Positions 1 through 12,307 of a DNA stretch of 64,000 bases are shown piece after piece. The stretch lies in contig JACCLO010000002.1 of assembly GCA_029448655.1 (NCBI GenBank), positions 4,774,001 through 4,838,000 of the forward strand, written 5' to 3'. Source of the stretch: Wolfiporia cocos (Eukaryota > Basidiomycota > Agaricomycetes > Polyporales > Phaeolaceae). Positions within the stretch are counted from its first letter, which is position 1. Every line of letters starts with the position of its first letter. Position numbers and translations under genes: made by a program. The notes beneath the pieces were generated by a model, which was not told the DNA's origin, did not search any database, and saw only the letters and a program-made list of their open reading frames with translations.

Positions 1-3000
1 ACAGGACCGCGGGGAGGGTCGGCAGCGATGCCTTTGGCACGGGCGTGATGTGCAAACTGTCGGACATCAAAGGCCAAGGAAGGGAACTACCAGTATACAG
101 ATGGAAGCGAGAGGGAAGCTAGTGGCGACTTGGAGGCGCTGAGAAACCTTGCAAGTGATGCAGATGTTTGAACTTCGGATGACCGCTCCCAGCACCAATT
201 CCGGCGGCGTACCGCTCAGCTCCAGACACATCGACCACGAAAGTAGAGAATACATGGAGATGAGTGCTTCACACCATTGATGGTCGCTGTCACATACTGC
301 ACCGCTGACCGAGTATGTCTTGAGAGCGCGATCGCGTTCAGTGTCGGGAATTGCCTTTTATGGTGACCATAACGCAGTGGCTGCCTCGACAGCAACTCGT
401 TCTCACTGTTTCCATCAAACTTTGACTATGCTTGAGGCCATCTATGATTCTATGATGGCTGCGCACGTAGCAATGCTATACCCCCTAACGTCAAGTAATG
501 GCGTGGATGTCAAGCCGCCCAACGCCACTATCTCGTACAAAGGCTGGCGAGTACGACGCTCATTCACAGCTGCGTCAAGTCAAACAGTAGTGTGTCCATA
601 GCTCACGCCACTTATCACGTAGGTGCGATTGGTTTGACAGACGGTGCGCTGAACGTTGGGCTGCGTTATTGCATTGTAGAGCCCATGTGTGGCGTTTGCC
701 ATATCCACGGCCGAGTGGCGATGCCAGCATCCGAGACGCGCGTATGCACTGGACTCTACTTAAATACATACCACCAAGCCGCACAATAATTGTCCATCGA
801 CCCCGGGGACACACAGACAAAAGCCAATATCCACTTGCACCGTACCCGGGTGCTGTGCGCACAGCTACGCACAGGCAACATGCAAAACCAATCTACGATA
901 TCACAACCAGACGTCGACACCGCCTGAATATACGATCAATCAACGGGTCTCCGCGCACAAGCATGCATCGGTCGACGCGACGATGCCACGTCGTGTCTCG
1001 CCTGACATCATCGCAGCGCTATGCGCTACGCACGGCATCGCGCATCTGCCAACTGCCTCGGACCCTATCCGCATCTGAGCCCTCGCTCGCCCGGCCTGCC
1101 GACGCGCGCCCGCGATCCCGTCCCGCACGCGGCGCGTCACCGACGGCAAGGCGTGCACGAAGCCCGAGCGCGGTGAGGCAAGGATGTCGTGATCGACCAG
1201 CCGTCTGAATCGGCTGCTGCGCGCGTTGTGGCGTCGGGCGTAGACGCGCGCCGCACACTGAGGATCAACGTCCCGCCCTGTGCTCGTCGAGCCTGATCTT
1301 TGTGGCCGGCCCACTTGCTGCGCAGATCGGGGGTGCGCGCGCACGCACCCCAGACACTACCCCGCGGCCCGCACAAGCGCCGCCGCCTCAGCGTCGAGTT
1401 CTGCCCGAGTTCGGGCGAAGAAGCAGCCATAGCGACGGAGCGACGGCCACATCGGGATACAAGCAAAAGCACAAGCACGCGCACAAGCCCTGCGGCACCT
1501 GACCCATCCAGTGAACCAGTGACCAGCGACCAGCGACCCGCCCCGTTTCAGCGGGCCCGTCCAAGCCGCGGCGGCGGCGTTCTAGCCTCTGTCGTCGAGC
1601 GAGTGCCACTGCAAGCGAGCCGTGCGCACGATCGATCCGCGACGCGTTCCGGCCACGGCTTATATCCGAGCTCTTCACAGTGGAGCGATCGCCCGTGCCC
1701 GTGCGTGCGCAGCATCGGCGTATCGAAGGGCGTCGACAAGAGAAACCTGCACGGCCGGCGAGGCTGGAGCCGGGGTGCTAGAACCGTCTGTGATGCGTTG
1801 TGTAAGAGATTCAAATCGCGGTGGCGATGATTGCGAGTGGGTGCTGCTGTCGCGATGCTTGATGGGGGTTCGCGGATACGCAGTGCTGTATGTTTGCGAC
1901 CAACGAGGGACCGCCTTCGTGAGTCGTGGCTTCAATGGTCGACGCCCCGCCCGGAGCTTTGTTATAGCATAAGCAGATCGCTGATAACATGAAGCGTGCT
2001 GATGGCGATGACGACTAGCCTGGATCCAATCCATGCTAAACCGACTGCATGCCCTCTGCGTCACGCACGCGCATCAGGAATCAGGAGGCCGTGCGGCACC
2101 GCAGCGCCCCGTCTCGGTCACCCGCGGCACCTTGCAGCGCAAAGCTTGGACGACGCGCGGGAGACCGTTCACCCTGCGCTATAAATTATAATACTATAAT
2201 GTCTTGTGTGCGGGTGTGGGTCCGCGCGATTTGTGGCACGATCGCGGCGCGCGTGCGGCCATTGTGACACATGCATGCACGCCACGCGCGGGCCTCAGCT
2301 CGAGCCTCGCGCTGCCCAGGGGAGGTGCGCGCGTGTAATTCCCATCTCGCACCGCACACACTGCAGTATTTCGACGCAGCGGTGTCCGGGGCGCTGCACA
2401 GGCACGTCCCGGCCTGATGCGCCCCCGCCTCGTCCTGTGCGCACCACAGCGCGGGCTAGCCGAGCCAGACTTCAGCTGCACATATACGCACGCGTCCGTT
2501 CGATGGGTAAGTACTAGTGATGGCAGGACGACGTGCAACCTTGAATGCACCACGAGCCAGCGCTCTCCGAGCGCCTTGACGTGGTGGGCTCGCGCACTCA
2601 GCTCCGGCATACACGCATACCGTACCGCCCCGCGCGCCCTACGTACGATCCCCAACGCATCCGCGCGCTCCTTCTAGATCTCGCGCTTGCTCCGATCGGG
2701 GCACCCGCGAGGCACGCAGCGATCAGTGCACCGCGCTGCGAGCGGACGCGTAGGAAACCGGAGGGCAGCATGACGCAGCGAAGATTTCATGAACCCAACG
2801 AAGATTTCACGGCCGCACACGCCCTCGTTCGCAGAGCACACCCACCCACGTTGCCGGAGAACGCACAATGCGTTCGCGCCAGGAACGCAGCACGCCAGCA
2901 TCCCGGCCGTCGCTCCGAGCGAGGCGGACGAAGCCTGCTTTCTGCGATCGGAGCGACTAGTACTCGCCATGCTGCGAATCGCTGCTCAGGCAGTCCGATA

Positions 3001-3189
3001 GCCATAAGCGTGAACGGTGTTGCATCTAGCGATTAGTCGTGTGTAGTGCGATATGGATACATACATCTGCCGGTTCAATACAGTCCAGGCTGCCCTCCGC
3101 CTCCCTTCTCCTTCTCCTGTAACCCTCCTGCCCTTCCTGGCCAAGCCAGCGGCGCGCTCGTCGCGGGACAATAGAAAGGCGATAGGTGA
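1..3189. other. GC-rich region, no gene recognised
   Basis: Several overlapping open frames occur on both strands, but they are arginine/alanine/proline-rich translations typical of GC-rich non-coding fungal DNA. None shows a recognisable domain or a consistent exon-intron structure. The last part probably holds the 3' flank of the ISA1 gene that ends at 3,190. Confidence 0.5.
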
Positions 3190-4029
3190 TCATGCTGGCG
3201 TCGAGGACCCGACGGTGAACGACTCGCCGCACCCGCACGCGTCCTTGATGTTCGGGTTCTTGAACGCAAACTTGGCGCTGCGAACGGGAACGCGGAAGCA
3301 ATGAGCATCAGCGCAATTCACTCGCCAGCGCAGGCCGCCGCGAGCGATAGCCGCGATAAGACACGGCAGCGCGCTCGCCCAATCCGGACGCAGCCCGGCA
3401 GAAAAGTCGCACGACGCACCTGAGCGCATCCTCGTGCCAGTCCATCTCGCTGCCGATGATCGAGAAGAGGGCCTTGCTGTCGATGAGGACGCGCACGCCG
3501 TCCTGCTCGACGACCTCGTCGAAGCGGCCGGGGGCGTCGACGTACTCGAGGTGGTACGAGAGCCCCGCGCAGCCCTTGTTGCGCACGCCGATGCGGATGA
3601 GCTGCGGCGTCGGCCCGCCGAGGAGCGCGCGCAGGCGCTGCACGGCGGCGGGGGTCTGCGGGGGGTCAGCGTGCGTGCGTACGTGCAGGGCCGGGAGGGA
3701 CGCACGAGGGAGATGGCGGCCTTGGCGGCCTTGATCGTGGGCTTGGGCCGCTCTGCCTTGGGCGCGCGCGGCGGGCGCGCGGCGTACTGCGGGGATGCGG
3801 CGTCGGCGGGGACGACGACGGGCGGGGTCTGGCCGAGCGCTGGCTTGGCCTGTGTCGATGATGGTGGCGAGGGCGAGGAGGAGGACGGCGCGGGCTGGGA
3901 CGCAGGGTGGGCGAGGGCGGACATCATGGCATGGCGGTGGGCGGGGAGGACGAGCAGCGTGCGCGCGGGTGCAGCTAGGTGTGACGCAAGGGCGTGCGAG
4001 CGGGCGAGGCGGGCGACGGTGGAAGCCAT
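3190..4029 (-). CDS. ISA1: Mitochondrial iron-sulfur cluster assembly protein Isa1 (HesB/IscA family)
   Basis: This is an A-type Fe-S carrier, known in the family to act with Isa2 in maturing mitochondrial [4Fe-4S] proteins such as aconitase. Three exons are read: 3,706-4,029, 3,420-3,655 and 3,190-3,277, joined by introns of 50 and 142 nt, giving 215 residues. The N-terminal ~95 residues are Arg/Ala/Ser/Pro-rich, as expected of a mitochondrial presequence. The HesB domain follows, starting ISLTPAAVQRL. The three family cysteines are visible: NKGCAGLSYHLEY, then DACGCGES near the C-terminus. The block IDSKALFSIIGSEMDW is the Isa1 rather than Isa2 signature. An upstream in-frame ATG at 4,056 would add nine residues. 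The first ATG of the presequence-like stretch was preferred. Confidence 0.93.
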   Translation of the reverse strand: MASTVARLARSHALASHLAAPARTLLVLPAHRHAMMSALAHPASQPAPSSSSPSPPSSTQAKPALGQTPPVVVPADAASPQYAARPPRAPKAERPKPTIKAAKAAISLVRPSRPCTYARTLTPRRPPPPCSACARSSAGRRRSSSASACATRAARGSRTTSSTSTPPAASTRSSSRTACASSSTARPSSRSSAARWTGTRMRSGASCDFSAGLRPDWASALPCLIAAIARGGLRWRVNCADAHCFRVPVRSAKFAFKNPNIKDACGCGESFTVGSSTPA

Positions 4030-4333
4030 GATGGTGACAGGCAGGAAATCCGCCACTTTGTCATCGCCCGGGGCCCAAATCCGTCGGTGTTATGTAAGCG
4101 CCACGCGCCGCCAGCGCCTGGGGACGCGTGTAGGGCGGTGGGCGCCTAGTGCCAGCTTCTGTGACGATCCCGACAAGCGAGGACCCCAGCACTCGCACTG
4201 ATGGCAGCTGCGAATAATTTACGCGTACGCGATACCCGACGGGCAACGCACCAAAGGGGGCCAGGCCCCGCCGAGTAATTATAGGCCCGCTGCACCCGCC
4301 CCTTCGTCCTCTCCCCCTCCCCCGCGCGCGACG

Positions 4334-5514
4334 ATGCAGTCCCTCGCCCGCTCCGTCTCCCAGACCATGAGCATCAAGTCCCGCCGCTCGCGCGAGGACC
4401 TCGAGTTCGACGCCCTCTTCGACGAGGTCCAGCGCGCCTTCGCCCCCGCAGGCCCGCGCCCCGCCCCCGCGAGCAGGCCCCCGCCCTCCGCGATGCCGCC
4501 CATGCCCGCCGCGGGGCCCTCCGGCCTCCAGGGCCAGGCCCTCCACCGCAAGTCCTCCGCGCCCCTCCCGCGCTCCTTCTTCGCTGCGCCGACCCCCGCG
4601 CTCCAGCGACGCACCTCCTACTCGCCTGCCTCCGCGCTCGCCGCGGCCCGCGACGCAGCGCCCGCGTGGGACGACGCCCGCCGCGCGCGGGGCCGCTCCG
4701 AGTCCCCCGCGGCTGTCCCCGCGAAGCTGCGCACCGTCGAGCAGCAGCGCATGCGCGCGGCGGACCCGCCGGCCGACGAGCCCCCGCGCGCGTCGAAGCG
4801 CAGCACGACGTGCGTCGCCGCCTTCCTCCCTCCCGCCGCCGCGTACTCACCCGCCCGCAGGAAGTACAAGGAGTCGCCGGACGGCCGCTGGGTGAGTGCG
4901 CCCGCCCGCGCCCACGTCACCGCCGACCGCTGACCGCTGACCGCCACGCTGCAGCTCGCCGCGATCTTCGACGTCCCCAGCGTGAAGAAGGACGACATGC
5001 GCGTCAGCCTCCGCGACGACCGCCTCACCGTCTCCTGGTCCATCCAGCGCGTGTGCTGGCGCAGCTCCGCGCCCGCGCCCGGCACCGGCGCCGCCCCCGT
5101 CCTCGTCCGCCAGCGCGAGGAGAGCAAGCACGAGCAGGTCATCCACCTCCCCGAGGGCACGCATGTGAGTCGTGCGTGCGGTGCGGTGCGTCGCAGAGAG
5201 CTGACATGCACGCCGCCTGCAGTCGCGCGACGTGAACGCGTCGTGGGACGGCCACCGGCTCATCCTCACGTACCCCAACCCGCGCTTCTACGCCGCCCGG
5301 TACGCCGGCCACCGCGAGGTACGCCCGCCCCGCTCTGCCGCGCCGCCCGCGCCTGACCCCCGCCCGCAGTGTCACAGCAGCAGCAGCCTGCGCAAGCACT
5401 TTTCGCGCGACAGCTCCTCGTCAGAAAGGTGCGCCATCATCCTTCGATGCGCCGTACTCCCTAATAACCCCGCGCGCGAGCAGCAGCCACATCCTGGCGC
5501 ACGCGCCGCACTAA
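4334..5514 (+). CDS. Hsp20/alpha-crystallin-like domain protein
   Basis: A five-exon gene: 4,334-4,891, 4,955-5,164, 5,223-5,318, 5,370-5,428, and a short last exon from 5,481 or 5,484 to 5,514. All phases close and the product is 317 or 318 residues. The first 186 residues are low-complexity, rich in Pro/Ala/Arg/Ser and probably disordered. The second and third exons encode an Hsp20-like beta-sandwich (FDVPSVKKDDMRVSLRDD, then ATYPNP-type closing strands). This suggests a small heat-shock-like holdase, although the long disordered head is unlike a classical sHSP. The last intron ends in CAGCAG, a tandem acceptor that would add or drop one serine. The gene is divergent from ISA1, and the ~300 bp between them presumably serves both promoters. 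Confidence 0.75.
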
Positions 5515-6694
5515 AAGCACGACCCTCACGCGCCTCACGCTTCATTTCATTTGTACCTACATGCACACACGCCGCACGGCCCAGAAAGGAAATACGCTAC
5601 ACCGCGCCACGACCGCGCCACGGACGCTCACGATACCACCTAATGTCAGTACGCTGCCACTAGTGCTAATATATACCCAGATACTGTGTAATATATCCCG
5701 CCCCGCGCCCGCACGGGCGCCGCGGCGGGGAAATGGGACTTTGGTGCAATGTAATGGGATTTTTTTGAGTAGTGCGAGGTAGCGAGTCTGAGTCTGAGTG
5801 CGCGGTACGTAGAGCGGGATTCAGTGCAGCTCGGATGCGGTCTTCGACGCAGCTGCAGCAAAGCGACATTCTTGTTTTCTCGCAGACAAGCAGCGCCGCT
5901 TGTCATGTGCCCGGGTAGACCTCCTACAGCCTCCGCGCGTTATTGCTGCCAGCCGGTGATTATACGCAGGCGATGCAGCCTGAGCCTGCTAGCATCTTCT
6001 CGAACGAGCGCGAACCCCTGCTTCACACAAGACTTCTGATGTTGCCCTCAAGCCCCCTTGTGATTATTGGGGTCGTTCTGCCGTTGCGATGGGCAGAACA
6101 GATCATTCCTTAAGCTCTGGCGAGACAAGAGCCTCTGCTCAATCACTCCAATACGTAAAGAGGGTGAACTGCCCCGCGGCCCGGGCGGTGGTGGTGAATC
6201 TACGCACTGGGAGCAGCATCAGAGGCCCGCGCTAGAAATCCTCAGGGCCCTCGAGCGGCGAACGCAATCATGCAAATGACATAACCAATGCAAGATCAGT
6301 GGTATATTACAAACACGCCGTGGTACATAGCTCTGCGATGAATAACTAGTGGGATGAGACAGTCAGCAGGGGAATACGGATACACTGGTCGAGGATACGG
6401 GATCGTGGGCGGCATGTAGGCACAACAAATGCGATTCTGTCCAGTATGAGAGTGTGAAGCACTTGACGCGAAAAAGTCAGGGAAGACGCGGTCCATCATG
6501 CAGCGTACGTAAAGCCGGAGGGCACATAGGGGGTGACGCACCCAGTGACCCGCGGGCAATCCAGCGAGGCGCGAGCGCAGCTGCGCACCCTGCCAGGAGC
6601 AGCACGCCGGGCCCGCGGGGCTGGTCGACAAGATCCGGGGAGAAGCACGCGCGGGGGGTGTCCGCGGAGCAGCACGTCACGACACCGCGAACTG
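5515..6694. other. Intergenic, convergent 3' ends
   Basis: This lies between the 3' ends of the Hsp20-like gene (+) and the phosphatase gene (-). It contains AT-richer stretches such as the region around 5,640-5,770 that fit 3' UTR and polyadenylation sequence. No coding region is recognised. Confidence 0.5.
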
Positions 6695-9600
6695 CTACCG
6701 GGTCTCGTGCGCGCCCATGGGCGCGAACTCCGCCGACGCAGACGAGTCGCTGTCCGTCCGCGGCGCACGCTTCACGCTCGGCCGCTTCGTGAGCATCACC
6801 TCGCCGCGCTTGCTCTCCTTCTGCAGCTCCGTCGGGCTCGCGCCGCGCTTCGGCCGCCCCGGCGACGCCTGCGCCTGCGCGTGCTCCTCGCCCAGCGCAC
6901 CCTCGCGCATAACGTCCGAAAGGCTGCGCTTCCGAGATAGCTCCTTGTCGCCCGCGGCGCCGGGCGCCCCCAGACCCGTGCTCCGTGCTTCCATCATGGG
7001 TCCCTCCACGTTGCGCGCGGGCGTGCTCACATCCATCGCGGTACCTGTCTGGGCTTCGTCCGAACCAACGTCGTCCGTCGCCTCCCGACACAGCCGCTCG
7101 CGCTCGCGCTCCTCATCGACGACCATCAAGGCACCCTCGATGACCGCCCGGTGCACGAAGACGTACTGCCGGAGGCTCTGGCACAGGCTCATGCGCTGCT
7201 CGCGCATGTCCTCGACGACGCGGCGGATCGGCTCGTCGTATGTGGAGAGCAGCGGCGGAGAGAGGTCTTCGTGGAGGCGGCGCGGCTGCGCATAGTCGAA
7301 GGTGCGTCCACGCTGCATGTTGACCCTCTGATCGAGCGAACCGCCGCCCTGATCGTGCTCGCCCGGCGCATCGGCGGCCGCGGGCGACTTGGAGGGAGAG
7401 CGCACGTCTTCGCGCGGAGGCTCGCCAGACGTGCGCACCTCCGATCTCCATGTATCCAAGCGGCTCGGCTCCGTCGCGTCCACCTTGCTGGGCGAGGTGC
7501 CCGGGGGCGATAAGGTGAACTTGGGCGCCTCCTGATCTACGTCCATCGGCGTCGGGCGCTCAGGGGACGCAACCTTTTGCGGGCCCGCCTTCAAGGACAT
7601 CTGCGCCGCCTTGCTTGTCATTGCGGCAGACAGGCTCGTCGAGCTGCCCGCCTGGCTCGTCGGCGGGCTCGTGGAAGTATGCGAATGCGAGCGCACGCCC
7701 GTGCCCGAATGCGAGGCTGATCCCGCGCCCGAGCGCGTGGGGTACGAGTCCGAGCTGCTCGTTTCTGAATCTTTGCTCTCGAGCACAGCGTCGCCCACGG
7801 TCGTGGATGTCGAATGCGACGGCCATCTGAACATTGTGGCGCGGCGCACCTCGTCCACCAGCTCAGGGGACGCCGGGAGAACGGTCCGAGGCTTGGACTT
7901 GGTGCGCGCGCTTGCTGGCGGACTGCGGGGCGGGCCTTGCAGCTCCTTCGTCCCGTCCACATCCATGGGCACCGACTCTGTGAACCCGGCGACACGTACA
8001 TGGACCTCGCTCTGCCCCACCGACACAGGCACAGTCAAGTCCGGCAGCGGCGGCTCGTCCTGCACCATCGACGGCGGGCTCGGGCTCGAGTCGACCTCCA
8101 TCGGTTCTCCGCGGCTGCTCCCGCCGCTGTGCGGTGACCTTGTCCCCGGAGACGACCTCGACCTCGATCCCGACCCCGACCCCGAGCCAGACCCCCCGGT
8201 TCCCGCGCTCCCGCTGACATCAGCACTCGTCGGCCCAGGCGCTGCGTTGGCAGCCTGCGTCTTCTTGCGCTTGCGCATCTCGCGGCGGAGTCCGTCCAGC
8301 ACGGCGTCCACAGCGATGAACCCGCCCGTGCGGCCGACGCCCGCGGAGCAATGCAGCAGCACCGGCGGGTTCCCCAGCGCGTGGCGCGCCACGCCCAGCG
8401 TCGGCTCCATGCCACCGTCGAGTTCCTGTGCGCCCTCGACGGCCGCTTGTGGCGGGGGCGAGGCCCTCGGCGACTGCTCCGGGAGCACGACGCGCGCGGG
8501 CCACGGGCCCGGGACGAGCGGGCCCTCGCCCCACGCGCGGTCGCCCATGCGCTTCGAGCGCGCGACGGCCTCCTCGACCTCGCGGATGAGCCCGAGCACG
8601 CCGCGCGGGTCGCTGGGCACGTTGAAGTCGGGCCAGTCGAGGTACTGCAGCTGCGTGACGATGCGCGGGGGCGCGCGCGGGAACGCGCGGTGCGTCAGCT
8701 TGAACACGCGCCGCACCGTGTCGTGCTCGCCGTGCTCGCCGTTCCCGCCCTTGCGCTTCGCCTGCTGCGGGGCCGCGTGCACGCCAAAGAAGCCGCTCTC
8801 GCTCTCGCGCCGCCGCTTCTCGCGCTCCGCCGTGTCGTCCGTCGCGAGCAGCTTGAGGTGCAGCTGGCCGTACTCGCCCTCGTCCCAGTACTTGCCGCAT
8901 TTGACGGTGGCGCCCTCGATCTCGCGCGTCAGCATGACGATAACGTGCACGTTCTGCTCCCACACAAGCCTGCGCCGCAGAGGTAACGTCAGCCACGGTA
9001 AGTCACTTTCCGATCAATCGCAACTCACGTCCAAAAGTCGGCGAACGTGGCCTGCAGCGGGCCCTGCGTCGCGATATAGCGCTTCGTGGTGCCGAGCGGC
9101 TGCACATAGCTCGCGTTCATGTAATCGTCGTCCTCTGGGCGCGCCTTCCGCAGGCGCACTCGCGCGTGCTCAAACGGCCAGATATTGCGGTACCTATGCC
9201 ACAAACAGTCAGCATCGATGTCTCAGACAGACAGGAAGCAGCGGCGGATCAAGCGAACCACTGCAGCCGAGCATCTAGGCGAGCCTAATCCCGAGCAGGC
9301 AACTCATCTGCTCGGACTTCCATCCCGCGAACGCGCTCGCGGGGGCAGATGCGGAATGCAGCAGCTCGCAGGCGCCCGCGCTCACTCACCGGTTCTTGTT
9401 CCCCTTCTCTAGCCCCGCGGTGATGCTAAACGGAAACACCTCCTTCTGCCTCTCCTTCCCCTTCTCGCCCTCCTTCCCGCGCGCCTGCGCCGCCTCCGCC
9501 TCCGCGGCCCTCACGACGCCCGCGCTGCTCACGCTCACGCCCGCGCCCTGCGCGCCGGTGTGGCTCTCCATGCTATGGTGCTCCATGATGCCCATCAGCC

Positions 9601-12307
9601 GGTGCTGCTCGCCGAGCTCGATGCGGTAGAACTGGAGCTCCAGCGCGCGCGTCAGCTCGTCCGCGCTCGGCGGGCTCTGGCTCGTGCTCGAGTCGTCGCC
9701 CGCCTCCGCGCCGGGCGACGACGGCGGCGACGCGCCCAGCGGTAGCGGCTTCCTCCCGGGGATCGGCTGCGGCCTACTCTGCGCGGGCGTCCGTGCCACT
9801 AGCCTTGCATTGGCGTGCGCCTTCGCGCCGGGACGCGCGTGTCCGGGCGGGTGGGAGATGGTGGGCGACGACGGGGGCGAGGGCGGCGGGGTCGTCGAGC
9901 GCGCCTCGCGCGCCTTCCCCTGCACGTGCGCCGCGCGGGGCAGCTTGCCCATCCCGAGCTCCTTCTCGACCATCCCCTCCGGCTCCTCCCGCTCCCTGCC
10001 CTTCTCTCCGGCGGCGCGGTCCATGTCCTCGTCCTCGTCCTCGGTGCCGCTGCTGCTCTCCTGCGCGCGCCCGCCGCGCCGCGCGATCTCGCGGAGCCAC
10101 TCGAACGGCAGGTCGCCGACGCGGCGGCGCACGCGGCGCGGGAGCTTGAGCGCGATGCCCGCGCTGCGCCCGCTCTCGATGTCCTCGCCGCGCCCGAGCT
10201 CGAGGTTCTGCCGGATCGCGTCGAAGAACGGGTTCACCGCGACCTGCAGTGCATTCGTAAGCCGCATTCGTCACCTCGCACCGCGGAACATGTGGTGGGG
10301 GCACACCGCGCCGCAGCTGCATTCGCAAATACACAGTGGGGACGCGTCGCGCGCAGATCACAGCGCCCATCTCGAGCGCGCACGCCACGCCCCAACGTAA
10401 TCTCTCCTCGCGCACCCATCGCCCACCACACCACCACATGGAGAGTCGACACTCACCGGCCTCGCATGCGGCACCGAATGGTGGTATGTCTTCTGCGCCG
10501 CCACTCCTCCAAACCCGCCCGCTCCAGGGCTCGCGATCAGCGTCGGCACGCTCATGCTGCTCGCCGCCAGCGCCGGGAACGCGTGCATCCCCTCCGCCCC
10601 GCCCTTCGCGACCGCCTGCGCCGCGGGGCCGCCGGCAAGCCCGCCGGGCACGCCCGTCGCGGGCGCCGTCGCGGTTACATTCGCGTTGAGGCTGATGCTG
10701 ACCGACGCGCCGGGTGCGCTCGCGCCGCCGCGCACGAGCCCGGGCAGGCGCAGCGTGAACTGGCCCGCGGCGGGGCCCGCGCCGCGCGCCGTGAGGGGGC
10801 TCGGGCCGGGCGTCGGCGGCACGCTCGCGAACGGGTCCGCGCGGGGGCCCGCGGGCGTCGCGGGGACCTGCGTCGGGGCCTGCGCGACACGGCCAGGGTC
10901 AGCGTCGGCGATCCGCACCATGCGCGCACCACTCACCCCGAACGGGCGTGCCGGCGCGAGCGTGCTCGCGCCCGTGAACGCGACGCGCGGGAGCGCCCGC
11001 GTGCGCAGCGGCGCGGGCGCGCTCTGGCTCTTGCTCATCTCCACCCCGCCCGGCGCGGCCATCTCGCCGAGCGCGTCCTCCCTCTCCGCGTCCTCTTCCT
11101 CTTCCTCTTCCGCGAGCGGGCTCGCGTCGACCAGCGCGGGGCACTCGCGCGCGGCCGCGTTGAAGCCGCCGCGCAGCCACGCGACGGGGCGCGCGGCGTC
11201 GAAGCCCTCCGTGCGGAACTTGCGCAGGAGCCCGAGGAGCGCGGGCCGCTCCGCGAGCGCGGGCGCGTCCGCGTCGTAGACGAGGATGCGCGACGCCTCG
11301 CGCCACGCGGCGAAGCGCGCGCGGGCGGCGGGCGCGTGGATCATCGGGGCGACGCGGGCGAGCTGGAACGTCGGCCGCTTGAGGAGCGTCGACGGGACCG
11401 AGAGCGAGAGCGCGGAGGGGAGCCGCGCGGTCGCGTAGGCGTTGTGCGGCCGGATGTCGAGCACGAGCGTCGACGGGTCGGCGAGCACGGCGGGCAGGTG
11501 CGCAGGGGCGAGGGCGACGAAATCGGACGAGGACGGCGCCGTGGGCGACGGCGCCGTTGCGGACGACGGGGACAGCGGGGACATTGCTGCCCGCGGGGGG
11601 TTAGCGGGCGACGGCGGAAAGCGGCTGGCGGACGTACGCGCTGAGAACGTGCCCGCGAGGGGTGAAGACATGCTTGGTCTTGACATTGCCCGGGGCGCTG
11701 CGGGGTGCGGTGCGATCAGCAACACGCGCTGCACGGACAAGGAAAGACATACCTGTCGACGGCGCAAAAGATATGCTCGGCCGTGGGGGTGCCGTGCCTG
11801 CTGGTCCTGCTATATGCATCGACGGCAAATGCGGAGAAAAAGACCGTGGCGAGTGTGGCGTTCGTTCGTCAGCGACGTGGGCTGCAGCGACGAGATGGAG
11901 AACGTACCGGTCGACGGGAGTGCCGGGGACGTGGTGGGCTTCAGCGCCGCGGCCGACGACGCCGCGGGCGTGTGCGATGGGGCGCGGAGCGGGACGGACG
12001 GGGGGAGCCTGAAGGACGAGGACGTGCCAGAGCTCATCGCGGGCGGAGGGAGGGAGAGCGCGGGCGGGTGGGCGCGGGCCGGGAAGAACGGAGAAGACGG
12101 GCCCGGGGCGGCGACGGGCGGGGAGAGCTTGGTGAGGTGGGTCGGGTGGAGGGCAAAGCGGGCATGGATGGCGGCGGCGAACTGGTCGACACGCTCGGCG
12201 TCCGGGCGGGGGTCGGCGGGGTGCTCGGCGTGGGGCTCCGAGTGCGGGAAGGAGGTGAGCGGGGTGGCGTACGTGCTCGCGATCTGTGGGGACGGGGAGG
12301 GCTGCAT
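6695..12307 (-). CDS. Rhodanese-domain protein tyrosine phosphatase (Pyp1/Ptp2-3 type, very long)
   Basis: Six exons are read: 11,908-12,307, 11,753-11,809 (a 57-nt microexon), 10,457-11,697, 9,390-10,243, 9,029-9,193 and 6,695-8,969. All phases close, giving about 1,663 residues. A rhodanese/Cdc25-like fold lies near residues 216-350 (TLVLDIRPHNAYATARLP). The classical PTP domain starts with FDAIRQNLELG and continues with YRNIWPFEHARVRL, FADFWTLVWEQNVHVIVMLT, the WPD loop (LDWPDF, ~1,018), the P-loop HCSAGVGRTG (Cys ~1,113) and the Q-loop SLCQSLRQYVFVHRA (~1,503). Yeast relatives with this layout dephosphorylate stress and pheromone MAP kinases, so the same role is inferred. Two large Ser/Pro-rich inserts are odd: one inside the early PTP domain, and one of ~340 residues between P-loop and Q-loop. 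The start was set at the first ATG of the long open first exon. Confidence 0.9.

Noticed and set aside
1..3100. Many overlapping open frames of 60-180 codons on both strands
   Set aside because: GC-rich DNA has few stops. The translations are Arg/Ala/Pro-rich without domains, and no frame is favoured.
9685..11644. Plus-strand frames of up to 609 codons over the phosphatase gene
   Set aside because: They are antisense to the rhodanese/PTP exons and are explained by high GC at third positions.
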